A stretch of DNA of 52,278 nt from contig JABGPZ010000030.1 in the NCBI GenBank assembly GCA_018644725.1, positions 1 to 52,278 of the forward strand. The letters run 5' to 3'. How positions within the stretch are numbered: position 1 is the stretch's first letter; every line of letters begins with the position of its first letter. The notes under the pieces were generated by a model. The model did no database searches, had not been told where the DNA came from, and saw nothing but the letters and a program-made list of their open reading frames with translations. The position numbers and the translations under genes were made by a program. Of the stretch, positions 43,701 through 49,718 are shown piece after piece. Origin of the DNA: Phycisphaerales bacterium (lineage in GTDB: Bacteria > Planctomycetota > Phycisphaerae > SM23-33).

Positions 43701-44276
43701 GGCCCGCTGTACTACAACGCGTACCTCACGAACTTCACGCTCGAAGACCCGATCGAAAAGGCCGGGCTGGAAGTGAAGGTCACACGCAAATACTTCAAGC
43801 TCGAGCGCGATAAAAAAGCGACGCAGCTGGTGGAAACCGCCACGGGTGTGGCGACGGCGCAAAAGGTCGAGAAGTACATCCGCGTGGAAATTCCCGATCC
43901 GTTCGTCACCGGCAAGGCCACCCCGGGCATCGAGTCCGGCGACCTGATCGAAGTCGAGCTGACCATAGAATCGAAGAATGATTACGAATACATTCTGATT
44001 CGCGACTACAAGCCCGCCGGCTGCGAGACCGTCGGCCTGCGGAGCGGCTATTCGAGCAACAACGGCATGTGGGCTTATCGCGAATTCCGCGACGATCACG
44101 TCTGCTGGTTCGTCCGGGCTCTCGCGCGCGGGAAACACTCGATGAGTTATCGCGTCCGGGCAGAAATTCCGGGCATCTTCAGCGCACTGCCAGCGAAGAT
44201 CGAAGCGATGTACGCACCGGAACTCGTGGGCAATTCCAACGAACAAAAGGTCACGATCACCGACGAAGTCGAATAG
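37731..44276 (+). CDS. Alpha-2-macroglobulin family protein with thioester motif
   Basis: A 2181-residue exported protein, longer than E. coli YfhM (about 1650). After the signal peptide the first 250 residues look like TPR helices (YKAAQAAEKKGNYRDAYNLY). A set of macroglobulin beta-domains follows, including LFYLTDRPAYRPKQTVKWK near 720. The bait and conserved centre are VRSKFADTAKWIAAL and PENLTTWKTRTW around 1390-1430. The thioester is PYGCTEQTLNRF with Cys1616 and Gln1619, followed by the (alpha/alpha) thioester domain (SDGGWGWFKGD). Such proteins trap proteases in the periplasm. The usual partner PbpC is not adjacent; a serine protease gene is, on the other strand. A Trp/Tyr-rich stretch lies at about 878-924. 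Confidence 0.95.
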   Translation: MKYAKWMLLLVLATVIFSSDMFASKPLAPQNPYKAAQAAEKKGNYRDAYNLYRKALETKGAITAQQAEAALGKGVYCLQRLNQYNKMDEFVEAMLKVEHQKDNYYLVNRAAQYYRQVQHYGYIVAGEYHRGSHRGGGRWVYSTERDNMRALQLMERAEKLLVKCDVPVGTQANFYRVFAGYFLKQPWQMTALSDTSKLPDYGNGYRGGGRGYPVNAQGEPIYFFVPKSYQAAKNDGERWRWLLKKSSELRKNPNQELSAVANFAHGYLGVQTLRQYSNFFGRSNEADEKANQKGVWAIHTLTDTETIARTAGGIKRLTLPKEYQFVRYYRETKNKYTLAGIFENRRQYTEAAILRDQIVKEQNYPATIKNLESQLKVLEAQIKKGVPAKQKRSYDDRLRSVKKQLEMYRRVVKKDDAKLYVPMRDEHGCWQQLCQLRGNMGQFESVMTQPSGKGATLQYRFRNATKATFTAEEIDIEKLLTDCKNYIKSKPAKYNWQDWRNNTEVTNIGQRLISGFKTVPNMAPNQMRLNPSANDAKLQIGQIGYQLVKNDKVKYITKKTAEWSMDLKPRTNHWDKRITVTTPLQKAGAYLVTAKLANGNISKIIVWVADTVLVEKNIEKGKKLYYVADAITGKPIEKANIEFFAYRRHYTGNSTYRWDIKNFSEHTDVDGMAYLDNSKIPGNHSWTVLAMARTKAGRLAYTGFRNVWYNSSSASQPSVTRLFYLTDRPAYRPKQTVKWKFWYNSANYGKKNYDSPYAKRKAYVRIDTPRGEKAWDGYVTLDKFGGANGELALKAGCQLGTYRWHARWAPNSGHLGGGSFRVEEYKKPEYEVTVEAPKDPVALGETIKAKVIAKYYFGGAVTDAKVKYKVLRKEHSANWYPADHWDWLYGSGYWWFGYDYTWYPGWRSWGCKRPYHPWWGWRPTPQPELVAEGEAKIGKDGTFEIPIDTSLAKAMHPDRDHKYEITAEVRDASRRTIVGTGQVLVSRKPFKVHTWVDRGFYRVGDKIEVNYFARRLDGKAVSGKGSLKLYKIGYTTGKHGEPVPVETLEGTWNNDVDDSGKMCQPLDATLPGQYRVSCSVTDNQGHTIEGAQVFTVWGKGDTGKDYRYNGLELLPDRKNYKSGDTVSLRVNTAKRDSTVLLFTRCANGLCPTPKVLRLNGRSVAEAIKLTDVDMPNIFIEAVTIADGKVHNEIRQIAVPPKKRIAKIKIETDKTEYLPGKKAKVKLLVTDHTGEPFSGQVALTMYDKSVEYISGGSNIGDIRKVFWGWKRNHSRQLAHSLQKGCSNLVLPGHGPMRFVGCFGHSVADTPSKRREAGFAVGAEVMAMDCIAKESAEDGRFRAQSRMIAAPKPSAAPMTKSRAKKDVGYFANGKGEKAAEGNAAGGNQPAVAVRSKFADTAKWIAALATAKNGVAEIEIEMPENLTTWKTRTWVMGKGCEVGAADVEVLTTKPVICRLQAPRFFVQKDECVLSAVVMNRAKKELTIKVVLGLGNSPMELIAGNATQSVTIPAGGSKRVDWRVKVTDEGTAKITMTATGPTKDLSDAMVKSFPCKVHGMLKTESYSGVIRADGKSGTIQIRVPKERRPAQSRLEVRYSPTLAGAMLDALPYLIEYPYGCTEQTLNRFLPAVITRKTLQNLNIDLAEIEKHRTNLNAQEIGDDKARIAADWKRTTETWRTRHGHLNSPVFNKAVLDDVVKQGVNRLISQQCSDGGWGWFKGDHSYAHTTAVVVHGLIIAKQCDVAIVPGTIERGLKWLKRHQDGEVRKLQNGTKTIAGGTHPRPWKTRASNLDALVAKVLLEGGAKYDCKEMRDFLYRDRLKLSVYGQCLVGTVLDMAKDTRVAMVVKNIDQFLKVDDENQSAYLELPQGCYWWYWYGSEIEANAAYLKLLAKYDPKGKKASGLVKYLLNNRRHATYWNSTRDTAYCVEAFADYIKASGEAKPDMEVEVLIDGKVHKTVKINAKNLFTYDNKLVLTGDAVTDGKHTVTLRRKGKGPLYYNAYLTNFTLEDPIEKAGLEVKVTRKYFKLERDKKATQLVETATGVATAQKVEKYIRVEIPDPFVTGKATPGIESGDLIEVELTIESKNDYEYILIRDYKPAGCETVGLRSGYSSNNGMWAYREFRDDHVCWFVRALARGKHSMSYRVRAEIPGIFSALPAKIEAMYAPELVGNSNEQKVTITDEVE

Positions 44277-44294
44277 ACCCATTCCTCCAACTCC

Positions 44295-44333
44295 AACGCG
44301 CCCTGCGGGAAAAAGTTCCCGTGGGGCGTTTTT
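44295..44333 (+). terminator. Terminator of the alpha-2-macroglobulin gene
   Basis: GCGGGAA pairs with TTCCCGT and the outer AACGC-CCC pairs with GGGGCGTT, followed by TTTTT. It lies 19 bases after the stop codon. Confidence 0.85.
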
Positions 44334-44566
44334 GTTGCGTATGGAAAGAGGAAAAGGAGAATAGATGAGGTTTCATTTAGATTTTCGCACTCAATGTAAT
44401 TCCTTTTTACAAAAGGGGTAAGGCGAACTGGCGGTGGAACGGTAAATGAAAAAAAGAACACGAAAAACGAAATCTCGACCGCAGTCGTGCGTTGTTCACA
44501 GTATAATGCCTCGCTTGATGTTACGAATTCATAGACAGGGCCCGAGCCGAAAGAATTGATACACCC
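44334..44566. other. Intergenic leader of the HzsA-related gene
   Basis: AT-rich. A -10 TATAAT is at 44502-44507 but I find no matching -35. The ribosome binding site is weak (GAAAGAA). No gene is supported. Confidence 0.4.
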
Positions 44567-47500
44567 ATGATGATGCAACGACGAACACGGATGATGTGCC
44601 TCGCTCTGATGGTTTGGAGCGCGTCAATGGTAACGGCGGCGACAACGGCGACAACGACGCCCGCGAAGGCGCCGACGTTTCACGACCAGCTCAAGGAGCA
44701 CTGGCTCAAGCAGCTCGTGGCGGGTTCGAGTAAGTCCTCCGCGCGTGTTGATCCGCGAAAGGCCCATGCCGAACGCGCCGCCCTTGATGCTGCGGGCGCG
44801 GTGGATGGCAATCGCTACGAAGATCCGCGTCGCCCTGGCTTCCACACCGAGAAAGACAAGGCCGCGTGGTGGCAGGTTGACCTCGGCAAATCGGTCGAGA
44901 TCGGCAAGATCATCATTGCCAACCGCAGAGACTGTTCCCATCGTGCGCATAACTTGGTCATCCTTGTTTCCGAGGATGGCAGGCGATGGGGGACCATCCA
45001 CGATCAAAAAGGGGTTCCCTTTGCGGGCTGGGACAAAAAAACCGAGCCGCTGACTGTTCTCCCCAAGCTGCCCCCCAAGTCCAAAGAAACCAAAATCGCC
45101 GGCCGCTATGTCCGCGTCCAGCTCCGAAACGATTATCTGCATCTCAACGAAGTGGAAGTCTACGCCAAGGGCGATCTGAAGACCAACATTGCGCTGAACC
45201 AACCCGCGACGCAATCTTCGGTGCATAGCATGTCGGCCTATCCTAAGGTGATTAGTCCGGTCAAGGGCAAAACACATGCCAAAGTGGGCATCAGCAAACC
45301 GGGTCGCGATGCGGGGGCGGAGGACATCAAGGCCGCGCTCGATCTCGCCAAACGCACGCTGGAGTACGTTGAGAAGTCGAAAAAGCTTCCGCGCTTTGCC
45401 AAGATTCTGCGCACGCAGGAAGCTCAGTGGGCCAAGGGTGTCAAGCCCAACGAGTACAACAAATTCTTTTTCCGTGTTCGCGGCCTGCGTCGTGCGACCA
45501 TCCTTTCGCACCCGTCGCTGGACTTCGAGAAGATTTTGATCAACCGCGCACCGCCAGCGAAATACAGCCACAATGGCGACCAGCATCTTGGCCGTCACAG
45601 TACGATCTCGCCGGGGCTGACAATTTTGACCGATTGGAAAACCGCCCAGCCCAAGGCGACCTCGATTCTCAAAGGCAAGCTCCCCGAGGGAGCGGTGCGC
45701 AATCCGGATCTGCACTATGACGCGGACAAGGTGGTCTTTGCCTATTGCGACCACACCAAAGAGGGCCAGCGCCGGTTCTTCTTGTACGAGGCCGCCATCG
45801 ACGGCTCGGCCGTGCGAAAGCTTACCGGCACCAAGCGCGACACCTTCCAGACCTGGAACAATCGCGCCACGGCCTTCCTCGAAGACAACGACCCGGTCTA
45901 CCTGCCCGGCGGCGACATCATGTTCATCTCGACGCGCAGCCAGTCCTATGGCCGTTGCCACGGCGGGCGCTATAACCCCGCGTGGGTGCTCCACCGCTGC
46001 GACAAAGATGGCAACACCATCCGCCAGATTTCCTACGGCAACGAAAACGAATACGAGCCGTCCGTCCTCAACGATGGGCGCGTGATTTTCTGCCGCTGGG
46101 AATATACCAACCGTCACGAGATGCTTTTCCACATGCTCTGGTGGTGCCACCCCGATGGCTCGAAGGTTTCCCACTATTTCGGGAACGACATGCTTCACCC
46201 GATGATGATCACCGAAGCGACGGCGATCCCTGGCACGACCAAAGTTGTCGGCACGGCCATGGGCCACCACAGCTATTCCACTGGTACGACGGTTGTGCTC
46301 GATACGACCAAGGGCGAAAACACCGAAGATGCGATCCAGAGGATCACGCCCGAAACGCCGTACTCGGAATCCCACGGCTGGCCGAGCCCGCACTACAGTC
46401 ACCCGTACCCGATCAACGAAGAGATCTTCCTGGTGTCGCGTGCGAATCACCACGTTCACAAGCAGGGGGAAACTCCGCCAGTGAACGACCGCGCGATTTA
46501 CCTCGTCGACAGCCTCGGCGGCCGCGAGCTGATCTATGAAGATCCGACCGTTGCGTCGTTCTCGCCGATCCCGGTCCGCAAGCGCAAGGCCCCGCCCGTG
46601 CTGGCGTCGGCTTTGCCGAAGAATGCGCCCAAAGAAGGCACGCTGTTTGTGCAGAACGCCTATCTCACCCGCAACGACCCCGAGAAGAAGATCAAGCCTG
46701 GCAGCATCAAAGCGATTCGCGTGATTGCCATCGGTGTCCAGCCGCGGATTAGCCGTGCGGCGTGCAGCATGACGGTTACGGTGGAAATTCCCAAGAAAGT
46801 CCTCGGTACGGTTCCGGTTTCCAAAGACGGTGCGGCCTGGTTCAAAGCCCCCTCGGGCACGGCGCTCCAGCTGCAGATTCTTGACAAATCCGGCCGGGCA
46901 ATTCTCACCGAAAAGAGCTTCTTCTATCTCCAGCCGGGTGAAAATCGCAGTTGTGTTGGTTGCCACGAACCCGAAGGCACCAGCCCGCTTCCCCAAAGCG
47001 CGGCACTGCTGAAGGGCCTTAGGCCGATGGACCTGACCCCGTCGGCCGGGCCGCAATACCCCGGCGGGATGAGCTTCATGCGAACAGTTCAGCCGGTCCT
47101 CGACCGCTATTGCATCGGCTGCCACGGCCTGGAGGGCAAACCCAAGGGCGGCGTGAATCTGATTCACGACGGAAAGCTCACTTGGCCGCGCCCGGCGAGA
47201 GAACTCATCGCACGCGGCAAACACAGGCTGGGTCTCAAAACTTATATGGGCGGCACCTATGGCATCGGAAAGGAACACAACATTTCCCGGCCTTACGAGT
47301 TCTATGCCTATGGCAACAAGGTCTCGGGGATGTTGCTTAAGGGCCACGGCAAGACCAATATGGACCGCGAGAGCTACATGCGGGTCATCGAATGGCTGGA
47401 CGTCAATGCCCAGTGTTATGGCGACCTGTTCCCCAATAAGCTCGAAGAGCGTACGATCGACCCCAAGGCGCTCCGGACATTGCGCGCCTATATCGCGACG

Positions 47501-47929
47501 CTGTTGCCCAAGAGCATTTCCGAGCAGCCCGAGCGTGCACTGATCAATACCGTGCAGGTCGACGAAAGTCGGATCCTGATGCTGGGCCTACCGAAGTCGG
47601 CCGGTGGCTGGGGCCAGCTTAAGTGCTTCTCGTCCAAGTCGGACCCGAAGTACATCAAGACCAAGCGTCTCGTTGAAGCGTGCATCATCAAGAATCCTAA
47701 CGAGAATACCCGCGGCTGGGAGCCGACGTTGATGATGGGCGGCGGCGACGGCCAGTTCATCAAGGAACGTCAACGCTTCACGCAGGAAGTTCTTGGCCGC
47801 TCGACAGTGGATATTTCTGACGCCAAGATGAAGATCAAGATCAAAGACGATACGCGCGCGTCCGAAGCGATCCGCAAAGCAAGAGAACAGCGCAAAGCCA
47901 AGCGGAGCGGGGCCAAGAATCGAAAATAA
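44567..47929 (+). CDS. HzsA-related di-haem protein with F5/8 type C domain
   Basis: A 1120-residue exported protein. After the signal peptide, residues about 55-200 form an F5/8 type C (discoidin-like) domain (WWQVDLGKSVEIGKIIIANR, YVRVQLRNDYLHLNEVEVYA). A long propeller-like region follows, with YLPGGDIMFISTRSQSYGRC and NDGRVIFCRWEYTNRH, characteristic of proteins related to the hydrazine synthase alpha subunit. Two c-type haem motifs are present, CVGCH (796-800) and CIGCH (849-853). No hydrazine synthase beta/gamma genes are nearby, so anammox function is not implied. Relatives are often near sulfatases, as here; a redox role in glycan breakdown is a guess. Confidence 0.85.
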   Translation: MMMQRRTRMMCLALMVWSASMVTAATTATTTPAKAPTFHDQLKEHWLKQLVAGSSKSSARVDPRKAHAERAALDAAGAVDGNRYEDPRRPGFHTEKDKAAWWQVDLGKSVEIGKIIIANRRDCSHRAHNLVILVSEDGRRWGTIHDQKGVPFAGWDKKTEPLTVLPKLPPKSKETKIAGRYVRVQLRNDYLHLNEVEVYAKGDLKTNIALNQPATQSSVHSMSAYPKVISPVKGKTHAKVGISKPGRDAGAEDIKAALDLAKRTLEYVEKSKKLPRFAKILRTQEAQWAKGVKPNEYNKFFFRVRGLRRATILSHPSLDFEKILINRAPPAKYSHNGDQHLGRHSTISPGLTILTDWKTAQPKATSILKGKLPEGAVRNPDLHYDADKVVFAYCDHTKEGQRRFFLYEAAIDGSAVRKLTGTKRDTFQTWNNRATAFLEDNDPVYLPGGDIMFISTRSQSYGRCHGGRYNPAWVLHRCDKDGNTIRQISYGNENEYEPSVLNDGRVIFCRWEYTNRHEMLFHMLWWCHPDGSKVSHYFGNDMLHPMMITEATAIPGTTKVVGTAMGHHSYSTGTTVVLDTTKGENTEDAIQRITPETPYSESHGWPSPHYSHPYPINEEIFLVSRANHHVHKQGETPPVNDRAIYLVDSLGGRELIYEDPTVASFSPIPVRKRKAPPVLASALPKNAPKEGTLFVQNAYLTRNDPEKKIKPGSIKAIRVIAIGVQPRISRAACSMTVTVEIPKKVLGTVPVSKDGAAWFKAPSGTALQLQILDKSGRAILTEKSFFYLQPGENRSCVGCHEPEGTSPLPQSAALLKGLRPMDLTPSAGPQYPGGMSFMRTVQPVLDRYCIGCHGLEGKPKGGVNLIHDGKLTWPRPARELIARGKHRLGLKTYMGGTYGIGKEHNISRPYEFYAYGNKVSGMLLKGHGKTNMDRESYMRVIEWLDVNAQCYGDLFPNKLEERTIDPKALRTLRAYIATLLPKSISEQPERALINTVQVDESRILMLGLPKSAGGWGQLKCFSSKSDPKYIKTKRLVEACIIKNPNENTRGWEPTLMMGGGDGQFIKERQRFTQEVLGRSTVDISDAKMKIKIKDDTRASEAIRKAREQRKAKRSGAKNRK

Positions 47930-47954
47930 TCGCGTTCGCATTCTAGCAACCCAC

Positions 47955-47999
47955 AAAAAAAACGAGGCCGTTCCGTTTGGAGCGAGCCTCGCTTTTTTT
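47955..47999. terminator. Bidirectional terminator between convergent genes
   Basis: CGAGGC (47963-47968) pairs with GCCTCG (47986-47991), with a run of A before and T after, so it can serve the HzsA-related gene and the sulfatase. Confidence 0.85.
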
Positions 48000-48013
48000 A
48001 TGTAGAGTGCGGG

Positions 48014-49534
48014 TTACTTTTGGGGTTTCTTGCGCTTGGGTCGCCCGCCCGCATCGCCAGAGCGTTCGATATCAGGTCGATTTTTTTGGGGGTCGAAGAA
48101 ACGCGCCCCTTTGCCAATTCGATTATAGTCGCCAATGTCCGCACGCGCTTTTTCTGCCAGCGCCAGAAGCTCCTTGACCACCATAGGGTGCTGGGCGGCG
48201 ATGTCGGTCGTCTCGCCGAGGTCGGCATCGAGGTCATACAGTACAGGCGATTTTCCCGTGATGACGTGATCTTCCTTCGGCGAATGCTTGTTCCATCGCT
48301 TGGCCATGGAGTCGCCAGGTTGGGCGGGAATGTGCAGCTTGTATTTGCCTTTTCGCACTGCCCGTAGATAGGTGAACGTGTAGTAGTAGAAGACCTCGGT
48401 GGGACTCTTCGCGCCGGGGGTGGCGTGCATCAGACCGCTGATGTCGCCGCCGTCGATGATGCGGTCGGTGGGCGCCTTGGTGTCCGCGAGTTTCGCCAGC
48501 GTCGGCAGCATGTCCATCGTCGTGGTCAGCTCGCTGCAGGTCTTGCCTGCGGGAATTTTTCCCGGTGCCCACATCACGCACGGCACGCGCAGGCCGCCTT
48601 CCCAGGTCGTCGCTTTCCAGCCGCGCAGAGGTCCGCAGACCCCGCCATAGCTGTGGCCGCGGGATTTCTTTTTCTGCCACTTCGGCCCGCCCAGCCACCA
48701 CGGACCGTTGTCAGAGGTGAAGATGACGTAGGTGTTTTTCTCGATCTTGAGGCGTTTGAGTGTTTTGAGAATCCGCCCGAGGTTGGAATCGATTTCCTCG
48801 ATGCAGTCGCCGTAGAGGCCGGAGTCGGACTTGCCCTCAAACCCCTTCGTCGCCGCGAGGATCACGTGGACCATCGAGTGCGGCAGGTAGACAAAGAAGG
48901 GCTTGTCGGTATTGCGCTCGATGAAGCCGATCGCTTCGTCGGTGTAGCGCTTGGTGAGGGATGCCATGTTGGCGTTTTTTTCGATTACCTTCTCGTTGCG
49001 GATCAGGTTCACTTTGGAGTCGTTGCTGGAGGGCGTGCCGAAGTAGTAGTCGAAGCCCTGTTTGCGTGGCAGCAATTCTGGCGAATAGGATGTTTGGCTG
49101 TGGCCGGCGAGGTCCCATTTGCCGAAGCAGCCCGAGACATAGCCTTGGGGTTTGAGCACTTCGGCGATGGTGAGTTCTTTGGTATGCAGGCGCGGGTGGG
49201 GCGTGGCCATCTCGTTGTGCTTGCGCGCGAGGCGCAGCGGGTAGCACCCGGTCATGATCGACGAACGGCTTGGACCGCAAACGGGCTGGGCGTAGAAACT
49301 GGTAAATTTCATACCCTCGTTGGCCATCTGATCGATCACCGGTGTCTTGGCTTTTTTGTTGCCGAAACACCCCACGTCGCCATAGCCCATGTCGTCCACG
49401 AACACGATGATAAAGTTGGGTTTGGCCTCGGTAGCCTTCGGTTCGGCCAGCAGGGAGGGGGTGAGCGCTGCGCCTGCGAGCGAGCCCGCAGTCATACGGA
49501 GCAGGGCCCGGCGAGAGAGAGGGTGAGAATTCAC
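48014..49534 (-). CDS. S1-family sulfatase, Tat-exported
   Basis: A 506-residue sulfatase. The N-terminus has a twin-arginine signal (SRRALLRMTAGSLAGAAL). NFIIVFVDDMGYGDVGCFG supplies the metal Asp residues 47 and 48. The active-site motif is CGPSR with Cys86, to be converted to formylglycine by a maturase that is not in the window. FYAQPVCGPSRSSIMTGCYP and IFTSDNGPWWLGG are standard S1 segments. The likely substrates are sulfated glycans. It starts at GTG with AAGGAG before it. The C-terminus is short and basic. Confidence 0.95.
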   Translation of the reverse strand: MNSHPLSRRALLRMTAGSLAGAALTPSLLAEPKATEAKPNFIIVFVDDMGYGDVGCFGNKKAKTPVIDQMANEGMKFTSFYAQPVCGPSRSSIMTGCYPLRLARKHNEMATPHPRLHTKELTIAEVLKPQGYVSGCFGKWDLAGHSQTSYSPELLPRKQGFDYYFGTPSSNDSKVNLIRNEKVIEKNANMASLTKRYTDEAIGFIERNTDKPFFVYLPHSMVHVILAATKGFEGKSDSGLYGDCIEEIDSNLGRILKTLKRLKIEKNTYVIFTSDNGPWWLGGPKWQKKKSRGHSYGGVCGPLRGWKATTWEGGLRVPCVMWAPGKIPAGKTCSELTTTMDMLPTLAKLADTKAPTDRIIDGGDISGLMHATPGAKSPTEVFYYYTFTYLRAVRKGKYKLHIPAQPGDSMAKRWNKHSPKEDHVITGKSPVLYDLDADLGETTDIAAQHPMVVKELLALAEKARADIGDYNRIGKGARFFDPQKNRPDIERSGDAGGRPKRKKPQK

Positions 49535-49667
49535 AGTGGCTCCTTGTGGGATTGTGTGTTTCCGTGGCGGTCGCGCATGTGCAGGAAAACGAGTTCAGCA
49601 GGACGATATTACAGTTTTCGGGCTGGTGTAGTCAAATTTTTGTGGATGGCTGGAGGAGGGGATGCTA

Positions 49668-49710
49668 TGAAAAAACAGCGCACCGGATCGTTCCGATGCG
49701 CTGTTTATTA
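49668..49710 (-). terminator. Terminator of the last gene
   Basis: AAACAGCGCA (49673-49682) pairs with TGCGCTGTTT (49697-49706); read on the minus strand it ends in a run of T. It lies just downstream of the stop at 49719. Confidence 0.85.
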
Positions 49711-49718
49711 TGTAGCGT

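Noticed and set aside
41727-44282. An 851-codon open frame on the minus strand
   Set aside because: Same reason: antisense shadow of the alpha-2-macroglobulin gene with a composition rich in Arg, Val and Asp.
44624-47347. A 907-codon open frame antisense to the HzsA-related gene
   Set aside because: No homology is recognisable and the sense frame has clear domains and haem motifs.
44567-47929. Anammox hydrazine synthase
   Set aside because: Only the alpha-like core is present; the other subunits and hydrazine dehydrogenase are absent, and the N-terminal F5/8 domain is foreign to that enzyme.
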